Numbered from the stretch's first letter, positions 1 to 12,179 are shown. The stretch: DNA of 64,000 nucleotides from Nectonema munidae (GCA_030549495.1 JAUIRK010000817.1:1-64000), one strand, 5' to 3'. The notes: generated by a model not told the origin, from the letters alone. Program-made: numbers and translations.

Positions 1-523
1 GGATACGTCAAATTAGTTTTCAAAAAACTTAAGTTATGCTCTAAAATTTTTTAGTTTTTGTTGAAGCTCTATAACTTTTTCTGATAGACTTTTTTTCCTT
101 AAAAGTTATTATAAAAGGCAAATCATTGCAAAATGTTAAAAGTTATTTTACTTTTTATAGCTTGTATCAATTTAGCTTTTAAACTATTTTTGAATGATGG
201 TGAGTAAAATGAAATAATACGATCTTAATTTTTTGTTTTATTTTTGTTTGCACAATTATAACTTCGTTTTATACCCGTGCCCCTGAATCAATCACATTTT
301 TTCATATAAACATCTCAGGGTGTCTAGTAGACTCTTTGCTTTTAGACTACAATCACTCATATAAAACTATCCAACCTTCAGTTATTTGTTTTCTCTATGA
401 ATCAAATATCCCTTCATCAATTCCTGTAATGTGCCTGGTAGACTACTTCATTTTTCAAATGAAAAGCCTATTCCACCCCCTAATTGGATTTTTTAAACTA
501 GTGTATATTCGATGGTTGTAGGT

Positions 524-1022
524 AAAAATGCCCTCGGAATAAATGCCCGTAATTAAAAAGTAGGAAAAAATGCCCCCTAATTTTTTTTTCATGATTTTTT
601 TTAATTATATAAATATTTTTATTTGGTACCGTTTTGAAAGGCTAAATTTTTTAATCTATAGGTTTTTTTTCTTTATAAAGTTCTTGAAAACAATACCAAT
701 TGTGCAGATTTGTGGGAATGTGTTCTTAAAATCAGTTAAAATACAAATTATATTTAGAAAGTGTTCTGATACACCCAAAGTCCAAAAATATTTGCTGTTT
801 TATAATTTTTTTTGTATTTAAAAAATTGTCGTATGCTGAGTTTTTTATTTTACTTTAATTAAATTTTAAATGTCTTAGATGAAAAGTTAACTTTTTTTTT
901 CCTTTATTTGATATATCTTTTTTAATTTTAATAAATTTTTTTTTGTTGGGGCATTTTTTTTCAAATTTTAAATTGGGGCATTTTTTTCTGGGGCATTTTT
1001 ACTGGGGGCATTTTTTTCTACT
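524..1022. repeat. Inverted-repeat element with GGGGCATTTTTT motifs
   Basis: The left end (524-580) carries three close copies of AAAAATGCCC-type motifs. The right end (950-1018) carries four copies of the reverse complement, GGGGCATTTTT. The middle is plain A/T-rich DNA without a convincing ORF. The layout, with clustered short motifs repeated inverted at both ends, resembles a foldback or miniature transposon. I see no clear target duplication. Confidence 0.5.
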
Positions 1023-1073
1023 CTGTACATCACTACAAATTAAAATCATGATGTTTTCTTCTATAATTTTTAG

Positions 1074-1105
1074 GCCTGTTGGAGTTTGGGGGTGATATTC
1101 TTAAT
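1074..1105 (+). CDS. Possible additional upstream LBR exon (EFGG motif)
   Basis: A pyrimidine-rich acceptor (TTTTTAG) is followed by a frame reading LLEFGGDILN. It stops at a GT that gives phase 0, which fits the phase-0 start of the exon at 1325. The EFGG tetrapeptide is the conserved start of the first membrane domain in LBR and TM7SF2. The exon is tiny, and the expected hydrophobic stretch right after EFGG is poor, so the donor choice is uncertain. The frame could instead run further, to about 1218. Confidence 0.33.
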
Positions 1106-1324
1106 GTGATCACTTTAAAATTTTTCTTTCAAAGAAGAGCACTAATGGCATATTTCTTTTACAATAACTTTGCATTCCACTTTTTCCTCTTAACATTTAA
1201 AGCTTTTGACTCTTGAAAGCTCCTTAAAACATATTTTGGTTTAATAAATGTTTACATTTTAACGATTTTGGTGGAAAAGCTTTCATTTCTCTCGTTTTGG
1301 ATGCGTTTTTTGTTTGCAAAATAG

Positions 1325-4300
1325 GACTTCTTTGATGGAAAAAAGTTTTCTTTGCTCACCTTCATACCAGAATCGTATTTTCCTTTCTACATCGTTTTGG
1401 CTACTTTTTTCTTCCAAGGTATTTTATATCGCGTTATTCCTGGAGGATATGCTTGTGGTCTGGCGCTCTCAAATGGCAGCGTCTTGACGTACAAGTTAAA
1501 TGGTATGCTTCTTCCTTTGTCTTTGCATACGCGTAAAAATTATTTTGCGGATTCCAAGCTAAAATATTCTCCAAATTCTTAAAATTTTTAAATACTCGAA
1601 GATTATTCGCACATTTCCGGCTTGGACTAAACATGGGCCATTCCATATGCTTAATGGTAAAGTTACCGTGTTGTGTTTTCAATGAGAAGGCCCAAATGCG
1701 CCGTTTGTATCGAACTATGGGGAAATGAGCCTTGATGTGGGATCGAACCCAAAACCTTGAGTTATGAAAACCCAGTATCCAACAACCATTATCACGCCTT
1801 ACAAAAATTAAAGCGTTTTTTTTATTACCTTTAAAATACTTTAAGAATTCTTTTTGAATAATTATTGATATAATTCAACTCCAACTCTTAAATTTTATTG
1901 GATTATGCCTTCTTTGAAATATCCGATCCACTATCCTTGTAACCATTTAACTATTGCTATGTTTTTTATTTGTGTACGGTGTGTATTTTAGGTCTATATA
2001 GACTTTTTCTTCTAAAATGTGTATTTTTAACTTGATTTACTTGATGTATTTTTTTTAGTTTGTATTTTTTAGCACCCAAGGGAAGAATAATCTTTCATAT
2101 CTGGGCAGATAGTAGGGATAGTCACGATCGGGGTTCGAACCCAGACCATCAGGATTGTGACCCTACGTTCCCACCACTAGGCCATCTGCCGTTTGAGTTG
2201 TAATGTCAAATAAATAAATAAATTTATAGTCATTTACTTCTTAATATCTTAATAATAATAATCAAATAAAATGTCCAACATATTACTAAAAAGTTATATC
2301 AGTATCTCGCTAATCTTTCCTTGAAAACTTAGGATGATTATTCTGGTCGTTAATGGGTTAAAGGGGAAGTCATAGTAAAAAGGTTGAGAGCCACTGCCTT
2401 ATAAAAAGCATAAAATGGTTAATTAAAAAATTTCTACAATGAAAATACATAATTGCATAAGATGGGTCCTAGAGGGCCCTCCCGACTGCAAAACTATTTT
2501 TAACTTAATTTTTTAATGAAACATTATATATATGTAAAATAAATATCAATGAAACAATATCTTAAGTTGAATAACAAATTTTTTTGTATTGAGGTTTTGT
2601 ATCTTATGTAGAATGTGATTAAACATGGCGGCCTTTGAGTCAAAAACATGGTCTTTGAGGACCCACTTTAGGCATTCAAGGGTTAAATGGCTATCATTCT
2701 TTTTGCTTAAATATTTCATCATCTACTTCATTTTCTATATTTATATTTTTCCCACAAACAGATTTATTTTCAATTCATTCATTTTGTTCTCCATTCATTT
2801 TGTTGAAGCACGCTAACATTGTTTTTTTTCTATTTCGCAAGAAGTATCTTTTTTTGATAAATGAATTTCATCTTCAAAGATCTTCAGAATCAAGTAAAAC
2901 CTTTATCTCAATGTAGGCTTCCAAATTCTTACCAAAAATTTTTTCCATCTTGGACCAAAAATGTAATTACAATTAAATTGTAAGAAATTTTTGAAATCGT
3001 TTGCAAACTGCTTCATCAGTAGTAGAAATTGTAGTTCCAATACCATCAAACATAGAAGACTCTTGAGCTTGTTGAATTGAAAGATGTAGGACGAAATATA
3101 ATATAGCCTTTTTTAGTAGAAATGAACGTATAAAATGTTCCGAAGAAAATTTAGTACAAAGCTTAAATTCATATGAAATAGCTTTTCCATTAAACTTGTT
3201 ATACTAAGTTTTATAAACAAAACTTTTAATGAAATTGTAAAACATTGCCAACTATCCAAAGCAATCTTGATAATAAAAAAGCCTGAAATATTTGATCAAT
3301 TGAATATCTCTGAATAAAGATGATCTAAATTACTACTACTACATTGATTTGAGACCGTAACGGTACATTCAATACATAAGTAGATAATGATCATCTAAGC
3401 TAAGTGTTGACGGTTATTTGGTTGATGCTCACGTACAGCTACTGGACGTCAGTTCAAACCTCATAGTTTGAACACCAAAGTGAGGCTTCAATAGCTAGCC
3501 GAAACCGGTCTTTTTCACACAGTTTACGCTGATGATCAAAATACAAGAGAACTTACAATTTCTAGTTGTGTTTAAATTATATTTAGCAAATATAAAAAAA
3601 GGCATTCTAACTTATGTTTTCAAGTTCTTTTAGTTCCAGTAAGTAATAGGCAAGAAATCAAAATGAATTGAAAGAAATCACGAACATTTTTGGATCGACA
3701 ATTAGGAAACGAAGTGGAAGAAAAAGAATAAATTGGTTTGACGAAGGAAGACGAAGAACTGAAGAGACTTGCAAATGATAGAGAAAAATACAGAAAGAAA
3801 TGTCAAGAATATATTGAAGAAAGGGTTCATGCCAACCTTCGAAAACGAAGAGGCTAAATAGAAAAAGAAGAAGAAGAAGAAAGTAATAAGAATAAACCTA
3901 TTAGCAAGAATACTTTTTTATATCGCTATGTGCTATAAAAATATTTGTTCGTGTATAAAAATTTGTGCTCCCTTGTTTAAATTCCTGGCTATTTAATGCC
4001 ACTGATCAAAGAAGTCTCAAATTAGGATGGAACATTATATCAAAAGAATCGTAAATTAATTAACAAAATTAGATTTTAAACATCCATTCAAAGACTCCGT
4101 CTTAAAAACTTAAATGATGGAATTCAAATTTATTTTGATGGGGCTATTTCACCCCCCCCCCCTCCCGGGTGTGCGCCTATGAGATAAAGTACACATCGAC
4201 TGAAATTTTTTATTGTTTTTTGTTTGAAGTCTTTTTGTAAAAAGTTTTTCCTGTCTAAATATACGAGTGCGCAAACTTGACATAAGGCCTTCTCATCTTT

Positions 4301-7300
4301 TCCTTACTTGGTTCATTCGACTTTTAGGATTTTGCACATTCATCCTCACGTTGTTGATGACGGTGCTCTTTCAAATGCTGGATGATCCGATAAACGTGCA
4401 TTCCTATTTTGTGGATCACTTCGGGCAGTTCCTGCTCACCAACATTCTTCTTGCCTACCTTTTCGCGTTTCTACTTCATTTGAGGGCGTCGTTCAAGAAG
4501 TTACAAACGCATGAATCAGCTACAAATTCTAGTATTTTTCATTTATACCACGCACATTGCGTCCTTTTTGATCTTCTTGCATCAGGGCTTCACGCAAAAC
4601 CAACTGCTGCATCTGACAACATGCACTTTCTTCATACAAATTTATATACTTACACATCTACGCGTTTTACTAAAAATAGGTAGGCTATTGAATCCTTCAT
4701 CCATATTATCCTCTAACTAAATAATACCAATATTTTGTTAAAAGATCAATACTTTTACCAAATCTAAACGGTGATCTCAAGTTGTAACAACAAAATATCA
4801 GGAGTATAAAGAGGAAAAATATAGCCAGATGATGAGAATACACATTTAGCATCATGAAATTTGTTTAAAGAATATAGTATAAGAAGAGCGTTTGGTATAC
4901 TATTCAATAGGGTTGTATAAAGGCCTGTCTTGGATAAAGTTTTTCAGTTAAAATCCTGCTATCAATCTTTGTTCGAAATTAAAGCTTGGTGAAAACACTT
5001 GGCACTATACTTTAATATGCTGACATTTTGGAATTTGCTTTATTTTTTCTATATCTGCAGACCAGAAGCTTTTTTTTTTATAATTTTAAAAATTTGTTTT
5101 AAAAGGATTTTTGTCTGATGAATACACCACTATTATTACCCGACATTATACTTGCACTGTAAGCTCTATCTCACCACAACTGCACTGATTTTATCAAGTC
5201 AAAGTACCTTCCTTGTAATTCTGATTGCATCAACCTTCTAGCTCAGTCGTTTTCAAACTGGAGTTCGTGGTGCCTCTAAGAAGTTCCATGGGTATCGAGA
5301 AGGGGACACTCAGTGAATCGTTTGCCCAAAATATTGCACATATATTGGGTCATTTGCCTTTTATCCAATAAGTCACATTTAAAAAGAGCAAATAAATTAG
5401 TCTTTGAATTGAGTACTATTTTTTTCTTTTATTGTTTTTTAGACCTAATTTGTAAATGTTCATTTTTCTTAATCGCTAAAAAACGAAATATGACGACTCA
5501 CGCTTGAATTTTTTTACTGCATTCTGGTGGGAAATAGGAACATAGATGTCTTTTATGTTTTGAAGTGTTAGCATCCACTTTTCTAAAGCCCCTTCACGCG
5601 AAGCACTCGATTTGGGTAAACAAAACTATGGGCTGAACGATTGCACAAATTCATGTTTGATAAATAACATAGGAATGTTTTTACAAAATATTAAGTATGG
5701 TTTGAAAGGTTTCAAAAAATATCTCGTCAAAAAGTTCCCTAACATAAGAAAACAGTTGATATTACCTTGCTACAAAGATATATTGAATGTGCTAGGAAGT
5801 TCTGAAATTGTAAAGTTGAAGCATATCTTCATGTTAAATGATGCCGTTACAAGGCTAATAGGAGAGATGTCTGATGTGACATGTCAGACGTGGTTTTATT
5901 GATTCGTAATTCGATTTTCAACTTTTTTGCTCAGATTGATGAAAGGATGAATGTTGCAAACTTTTTTCAGCCTTGCGTTTGCGTACAATATGTATATGTC
6001 AAGAACCTGGTAGACATTTTTATTAATCGTGCAAAAATGGTTATAATTATACTGCTATGCCGAAATTTTTTAGAATGTATGTGAACAACTCTTCAAGCTC
6101 AACAAGGGAGTAAAATCCTTCATATATGATAAATCACTGCTTATCAGATATAATTAAGTCTTCACCTACTTATTGCCATTTACCAGTTATTGAAAAGGAA
6201 GGTCACTGTCTATTGCTAGATATGCTATACTCTAACCAAGTGACGGTTCTATACCATGACTAAAATGATATCGTTCGTAAATCTTTAGGAAGCAAGAATT
6301 TTTCGTTTAGCTAATTTTATATTTGGTTAAAAATGTCTTTGTCTTCTAAAGACCATATGGAAAGGGGTGTATTAGAAAACTCATTGGTAATACAGACAGA
6401 CCTCATTTATCTGACAGTAGATTATTCGACAATCCTACTATCCGATGCATTATTGATTATAGCTAAATGTTTTTGTCTGCCTCTCATCTCACTAATTGTC
6501 AATAAGCCTGGTTTTTTTTTTGACAGGGTGTTTCATGCAAGGGAAGTAGAAACTTCCATATCTGCACTGATGAACTTTTTATGATAAGTCGATGACATCG
6601 CCGGGATTCGAACCCAAAGGCTTTGGATCCGTAGGCGACGCCTCTACCTATCAGCCCACCAGCCAATGATTCTGATGCGGATGGAAAAATTCGTAAATGA
6701 ATTGGTTAAGAGGATTGATTACTCTGTACTGAAAGCATTGTTGCTTAAAATGAAATTTTAAAATTTTTAGCGCCAAAATGTTACCAAGCTATATTAGAAT
6801 GTCTTATATAATCTTCATATTCTACCTACACATATATTCAGTCAGTAAAGTAAATTTGAAATTATATTTAGGACATGGGTCTATGAATTGACAGGTATGG
6901 AGCCGTGAATTTAAATTTGGCCATTTTTTCTATTACATTATTTTGACTCTTTCAGTTGCAGTAATCAATAGGGATAAACCTTTGAAGTTTTAATAGAGAA
7001 TACCTTCTTATATAGTTATGTGTTATAAAATATATTTACCTAGCTCAAAAATACACGTCTTTTGTTCAAATTACTCTCTACATTACTGCCTCTGATCAAA
7101 TATAGCTCAAATTTGCATGATTTTATCAATGAAGTGGAAAGAAGAAAAATAGATTTTAAATATTCATTCTAAGACTTAACCTTAAAACAAGAAAAGTAAT
7201 ATGGAATATCTACTCACAAGACAAACAAGTGTCTAATAAATACTATAAAAAGAGTTATATAATTCAAAAAATTGGAAATTATTGGGGGCCTTGGAGTCGC

Positions 7301-10300
7301 CCCTCGGATGTGCGCCCCCGCTGCAGATATTTAAAATCTTGTTTCTGTACGGAATTGATAAAATCAATCATAATCCTAAAAAATGGCATTTAACGTTTTA
7401 CATTGAACAAAAAGTACCAAAATTATAAATGACTTCTTTGTGTTTTTTCAGATAATGGCATTTACAATTTTTTCATGGGACGTGAATTGAATCCTAGAAT
7501 CGGTGAATACTTTGATTTCAAGTTTTTCAATGAAATGCGTGTTGGACTCATCGGTTTTGTATTCATCCCTTAACACTTTCCTTCCTTTTCTCCTAAATTT
7601 TTTCCTCATCTCTTTTTAGGCTGTGATACCGTGGTTGTTTCTTTTCAAGAATTACGTGGATCATGGCGAAATACGGCTCTCTCTTTTCCTCATGGCCATT
7701 TTTCATCTTTCCTACATCCTTGATAGTTTTTACCACGAAGTAATTTTTCCATTCGCATCAGAATCATTGGCTGTTTTTTAGAAGTCGTTACTAACTAAAT
7801 TAAATATAATGATATCTGTAAAAAAAATCCTATTTTTTATTGCTTGTATTGTATATTGTTTATATCAAAAAGGCCAAATAAATGAACAATCATCTGAAAG
7901 TTGGGGTGGTGGGATTCTACAAAAAATTTACTTCCTCGAGATTTCATGCCATTTTTTATAAAATTAAATTTTCCTGAATAATGTATATCGGGATGCTATA
8001 AAAATCACTTCAAAAATCCTTCTCAAATTCACATAAATCTGAGAGTCTAGAAAAATGATGTTGTTCTTCTCTAAAAGAACTTCAGAGTTGCGAATAAAAT
8101 GGGCAATTCCTCACTTAAGATTAATTGAAACATAATGTAAAAAATAGGAAAGCTCTGCCCCACAATATGCGTGCTCAGAAGACTGTGCCTTTCACTTTTG
8201 CATGTCGAGCCTACAGTTCTTTATAGAGGTTTTGAAATTAAGTTTGGTATAAAAGATCTTCTATAGTTCAGCCATTCACACAGTTAGCCAAGGCTGATTT
8301 TATGATAGATTCAACGCTTATCCGAGTTCAGTGTGGAGGTGACGTAGAAAGTGTTGTCTCAAGAAATTTAGGGCTTTGTTTAACTAGGGGGTATCTTATG
8401 AGCCCCTAGAGGTTCTTCTCTTACATTCCTGATGAAGTTTATGAGTACTTCTGGGTCTGAAGGAATGTTTTTCTTCTCCGAGTTTTGTGCAATCTTTTCA
8501 ATCCTCCATGATATATTTTGAGCTGCTCTCTCTATCATGACTTATTTTTTATTGACGCATACATAGCACTAAATGTTTGAAATGGAAGTGTAGTGTATTC
8601 ATATATTTAATTTCTGAATCATTTAAAATTTATGTGTCCCAAAAAATAAAGAAGGCCTTGACAATATAATATATATAGCATTGGATTTATTGGGATTGGC
8701 TATACTTATATAAGTAACTTTTTAAAGAAATTCATTATAAATTCAAAGCAACTGATTTTTCCTTTCCAAGCAGGTATTTATTCAACTTTTAAGAAGATGC
8801 ATGATCTTTTTCGAGAAAGGAGAATTAACGCATCTGGAAGGTTCGTAATTTTTCTCATCGCGATTCTTCCCGAATTAGTTATACTCGACCATATGTGTTA
8901 TATTTATTTTTATTTTCTATTGAACTCTACATTGACATCCTCATCAATTGAAAGACGTTCTATTCCCCTCTAAATGCCGCGTTTTATGCTTTGTTTAAGG
9001 ATGCTGTTCTATCGACCTACGACATAACGAATGAAGGCCTCGGCTTCTACCTCATTTTTGGCATGAACATATGGTTTCCCTATCTCGGCTCCTTACATGC
9101 GAGGTACGCTTATGAAACGGACGCTGATATTTCTCTCGCTAGAGCTGTTTTCGCAATCACCATTTTTAGTAACTTTTAATGCAATAATTCTTTCTTTCTC
9201 TCCCTAAAATGATTGGGTTGTCTGACTTTTGTAGGTATATAGATTGGATTAGCCAGAGGTAGTGTTGGATCAAATACATTTGTGTTTTCCTAAGTTTGAT
9301 GTATTCTATTGTGTAAAATGCAATGATAAATACAGACTCTGACGTAATTTTGTTGTGAACCCATTAGTGAATATTAAAGCAGTTTGCCATGAACATGCCA
9401 ATGTGTTGTGCAACGTTGACACCATCAGAGAGAGTATTTAGCAAAGCATGAAATTTTAGACTCCTGGAAGAATTTCGAGTGAATGCGTTCTTGAAAAAAG
9501 TTATTGAAAGATTATGAAGGTTGATCAAACACAGGTTGGCTTTATGTCTGGAAAACTGCTATTGATGCGATATTTATTGCACGACAAATGCAGGAATGAC
9601 ATATAGATTTATTTATGTTTTGTGGGTCTTGAAAAAGCCTTCAGTAGAGTTCTCCGTTTGCGAGCATTTGGTTTTCGCATTCCGGATAAATTCTTTTTGA
9701 GATTTCTTAAAATCAATTATTATCAGTTCATAATTGTATATCTAAAGTTTTTACAATATGTTCAATGAAATGATCTCAAAGAGAAAAGAAACACATGCAT
9801 CCTCTCCTGCTTTATACCATGTTCTCTTAAATATAAAAAGCAGAAAAGTCTCTGTTTATCGTGCCTTTTTTTCCTACACTCATTTTTATTCTTAGCAATG
9901 AGTTTTTACAATCTTTTTTTATCTCTATTTCAACCAAAATTCTTTTTAAGCTCTTGGCTACAGTATCTTCAGATCATCAAATTCCTATAAACATTTGTAT
10001 CGCCTAAATCCTTCTCACCCAAAATTCAAAGGTAAGCTATTTTTATACTTCGCTCCAATCGTGATTTATCGATAACTCGGAGCTTTCACAACGTCAAAAC
10101 GGTTCCTCAGTCTTAGAATTTTGCTAAATATGGGAAGTCAAGTTTAATAACTTTATCTTAGTATTGGTATAAACTTTAAAATATTTTTCCTGACCATATG
10201 ATCAAGATTATAAAATTTCTTATTTAAAATCCCTTAATGTTTTATTTTCTCCCATTATTTTTATAGTAAGCAAAAGATTGAAGTTCTTAAACGCTTTGCT

Positions 10301-11812
10301 GCTTGTTTAGAACACGTTAAAACCTTTTTGAAATCCAAAGACTTCGATCGACTAGAAAAGTTTTTTTTTATGGTTGATATGACAAATCATTTGATTCAGT
10401 TGAATAAAAAAAACTTCAAGGATAAGCTCGAAGAAGTTTTGTCGTTTGAACAAAAAAGGTGTTTTCCTGGGATGTTAGAAATGGTCTATTTTTAATTTTC
10501 CCCAAGAATTTAAAGAAAAAAATAAAAATTTAAATAATGAATATTCCTACTATGCTATTATAAAAATGCAAGAATCTTTCAAAGAAAGATTTGGTGATTT
10601 CAGAAAAGAAAAAACTACTCTTTCTTTCTGTGACACACAGCTTAGGACTTTGCCGATAAAAGTTTTTATGTCGAAACTTTCATATCAAGTCTTGAGGAAT
10701 TCGAGAGCCAAAGTGATTAATTTTTCTTATCGTTTTTGAAAAAAATAAATTGTAACAAAAAAAGTAAATTTCTAGTCAAGTTTTTTTTTAATTTTAAATC
10801 TAGGTTATGTTTCTCAGTGTATGATCGATAAATCTTTGGCAATTTTAATTTCCAATTTTTTTTTTTCAAAAAAATTTATCGAAAAAGTAAAGAGTAAGAA
10901 ACTTCATTGAAACATAAAATTATTCTAATCATCCAATAGGTTTATGCATCGAATTCATAATCCAATAGGAGTAACTTTGCTGTAGACCTTTGATCTGATT
11001 GGATAAAATTTTCTTATTTATTGTTATAGTTCTAACGAATCAAATTATTTAAATATATTAACACTATTCGAAAGAACCGTACAGATATCCGGGATCTGAT
11101 TCGCTTATTTTCAATCTATATTTATTATATACGAGCAAAAAGGCTATTTTATGGATATAAAAAAGAAAAAAATTTTATTGTATGCAATTTGTTTTTCGTG
11201 TGATCTCATATTCCTTTTTTCAGGTGCAAAAGTGATTGAGACGGGCGTTCCTGGCAAGAAATTGGTTTGTTCTGGATTGTGGAGTTGGCTTCGCCACCCC
11301 AACTATTTGGGGGACATTTTAATCGGATTAGCTCTCGCCATTGCTTCAGGTATCGTATATATGTTAAGGTTTACTATTAGCAAGCTTAATTATCAACTTT
11401 TTTTGATGCTATTATAGCATTTCAACTTGAAGTGAAATAGCTTAAATCTAGAATAAAAATTTCACAAATTTCAACCTAATTTATTCTTTAAAATTTTACT
11501 TTCAAATGAAAGCCTTCCCAATTCAACATCAAAAACACTTTTTAAAGTCAAAATATCTCCACATTTCCAAGAACTATTTTCGTTTGAGGAAAGTTTATAA
11601 CTAATATTTTCCAAACTTGAATTTATCAACGAATGTCTTTAATGCATTTAGGCAGCTACTCCCTGCCCGCCTGGCACTACTTCATCTACATTTCCTTGCA
11701 CTTGTTGATGCGAGAGAGGAACGATTCACGCCACTGCCTCCAAAAGTATGGCCCGGCATGGACGCAGTACACGAAGGCCGTCCCCTACCGCATCATTCCT
11801 TGGATTTACTGA
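1325..11812 (+). CDS. LBR: Lamin B receptor / delta(14)-sterol reductase family protein (spliced, 5' incomplete)
   Basis: Exons 1325-1502, 4328-4531, 7452-7558, 7620-7739, 9000-9168, 9951-10031, 11224-11349 and 11652-11812 (stop TGA) join with matching phases at every GT-AG junction. They give one polytopic protein of the ERG24/LBR/TM7SF2 family. Landmarks in order: YKLNG/FCTF across the first junction (family YKxNGF), [14 protein letters not shown] and [78 protein letters not shown], and the C-terminal block [14 protein letters not shown] followed by [10 protein letters not shown]. In the family this membrane fold sits in the ER or inner nuclear membrane and reduces the C14 sterol double bond with NADPH. 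Metazoan LBR adds an N-terminal Tudor/chromatin-binding part, which is not seen here and may lie upstream of the window. The D of the family motif IYDFF is N here, and RD in the C-terminal signature is ND. Introns are 61-2920 bp and transposon-rich. LBR versus TM7SF2 cannot be decided without the N terminus. Confidence 0.93.
1655..1792 (-). repeat. tRNA-derived SINE, family S1 (copy a)
   Basis: The reverse complement matches the S1 copies at 32.8 and 56.9 kb. It has a tRNA-like head with a B-box GGTTCGATCCC-type motif, then a shared body containing the GATACAAxCGGCGCA-type block and a tail near GTACCTTTACC. It is diverged and sits in the LBR intron 1503-4327. Confidence 0.7.
2096..2192 (-). 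repeat. tRNA-like SINE head or tRNA pseudogene
   Basis: On the reverse strand an A-box-like TGGCCTAGTGG is followed 43 bases later by a B-box GGTTCGAACCC, the internal promoter spacing of a tRNA. The anticodon arm does not fold properly, so this is a tRNA-derived repeat rather than a working tRNA. Confidence 0.55.
2335..2362. mobile_element. Right-end remnant of a TTAA miniature element
   Basis: GATTATTCTGGTCGTTAATG followed by GGTTAA matches the right terminus of the 130-bp TTAA family described at 12.2, 31.7 and 45.3 kb. The left part is not recognisable. A hAT-like terminus, GGTTGAGAGCCACTG, follows at about 2380-2394. Confidence 0.45.
3415..3545 (+). repeat. tRNA-like SINE, family S2 (copy a)
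   Basis: A GTTCAAACC B-box-like motif lies downstream of TTGGTTGATGCTC. It is followed by a body with AGTGAGGCTTCAATAGCTAG and CCGAAACCGG. The body recurs inverted at about 13005-13075, which defines a second dispersed family. Tail not defined. Confidence 0.5.
3660..3870 (+). mobile_element. LINE 3'-end fragment (low confidence)
   Basis: Adjacent frames read [15 protein letters not shown] and then [15 protein letters not shown]. This resembles the basic RxxGRxxxRWxD ... LAxDRxxW tail found after the reverse transcriptase of several non-LTR elements. A GAA-rich run ends it. It is short and frame-broken. Confidence 0.35.
3880..4180. mobile_element. Non-autonomous hAT-like element, GGGCGCACATCC family (copy a)
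   Basis: This segment is alignable by eye with 6950-7323. Both share the block around ACTGATCAAAGAAG / CTGATCAAATATAG, the ATTTTAAACATCCATTC block and a terminus ending in TGTGCGCC. It lies in the LBR intron just before the exon at 4328. Confidence 0.5.
5244..6084 (+). mobile_element. hAT transposon fragment, SCAND3/ZBED5-like transposase N-terminal region
   Basis: The left end CAGTCGTTTTCAAACTGG looks like a hAT terminus. From about 5612 a frame reads [20 protein letters not shown] and then [15 protein letters not shown], matching the LPA-KDI...LGxxxxxKLxxIPLSNxTVSRRIxxMxxDV stretch of this group. From 5881 another frame reads [17 protein letters not shown], matching LQIDESTDVANxAQ. The frame change is near 5880. 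No right terminus was found, so the copy is 3'-truncated. It lies in the LBR intron 4532-7451. Confidence 0.72.
6590..6665 (-). repeat. tRNA-derived SINE head (tRNA-Arg-like)
   Basis: On the reverse strand a TGGGCTGATAGGTAGAGGCG A-box region is followed 44 bases later by GGTTCGAATCCCGG. The middle contains CTACGGATC, as in arginine tRNAs, but the anticodon stem does not pair. It is best read as a SINE promoter head or a tRNA pseudogene. Confidence 0.55.
6950..7323. mobile_element. Non-autonomous hAT-like element, GGGCGCACATCC family (copy b)
   Basis: The right end GGATGTGCGCCCCCGCTG is the reverse complement of the left end CAGGGGCGCACATCC seen at 42542. The interior is shared with 3880-4180 and 42542-42800, for example AGTAATATGGAA followed by TTxACTCACAAG and AACAAGT. 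No coding capacity is visible. It ends about 130 bases before the LBR exon at 7452. Confidence 0.55.
8225..8530 (+). repeat. Dispersed repeat R2 (copy a)
   Basis: The segment with TATAGTTCAGCCATT and GTTAGCCAAGGCTGATTTT recurs inverted at 56070-56225. The later part, TTCTCTTACATTCCTGATGA, recurs at about 19670-19700. No ORF or terminal structure is visible. It is probably an old SINE or MITE, inside the LBR intron 7740-8999. Confidence 0.5.
9480..9720 (+). mobile_element. LINE reverse transcriptase fragment
   Basis: Broken frames read [23 protein letters not shown] and an [12 protein letters not shown] stretch. They match the QFGFxPGxGTxDAIFIxRQLQE ... DLEKAFDRV region of non-LTR reverse transcriptases. 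Only the N-terminal palm/finger portion survives, inside the LBR intron 9169-9950. Confidence 0.65.
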
Positions 11813-11843
11813 TGCACCCTGGACTCTCTCCTCGGCATCTTTC

Positions 11844-11849
11844 AATAAA
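11844..11849 (+). terminator. Polyadenylation signal of the LBR-family gene
   Basis: AATAAA lies 32 bases after the TGA stop of the sterol reductase family gene. This predicts a very short 3' UTR. A T-rich stretch follows at about 11855-11870. Confidence 0.6.
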
Positions 11850-11900
11850 ATCTCGTTTTTAGTTTCTGCTTTTATAAATAAATCCTTTTTAATACATATT

Positions 11901-11930
11901 AGATATCGTCAGATTATTCTGGTCTTTTTA
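11901..11930. mobile_element. Remnant of a TTAA miniature element
   Basis: AGATATCGTCAGATTATTCT followed by GGTC is the right-half signature of the TTAA family (compare 46050-46075). The remainder is not recognisable. Confidence 0.35.
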
Positions 11931-12179
11931 ATAGTAATCCGATTTCCGGTAGATGTTTCTACTTTTCATCACCTTTTGAAGTTCTAGGACAACTGATACC
12001 AGATTAACACTAGATAAGCCAACTTTGCTTATCGATACTCAGTCAAATGTCCTAGATATATTTTTTCACACTTTATCTGTTTTCAAAAACACTTGCGAAA
12101 CAGCGAAGTAAAAAATTAATGATCTCATTTCACAAAATTTTATTAAATTTAACTAACCTAAATGCTCAAAAATATTTAA

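Noticed and set aside
2096-2192. Functional tRNA gene candidate
   Set aside because: A- and B-box spacing fits, but the anticodon and acceptor stems do not pair, as expected for a SINE head or pseudogene.
4511-4720. 69-codon frame overlapping the LBR exon
   Set aside because: It runs past the GT donor at 4532 into the intron in a different frame from the reductase, and shows no family match.
6590-6665. Functional tRNA-Arg candidate
   Set aside because: The CTACGGATC core resembles tRNA-Arg, but the anticodon stem is unpaired and the acceptor stem does not close.
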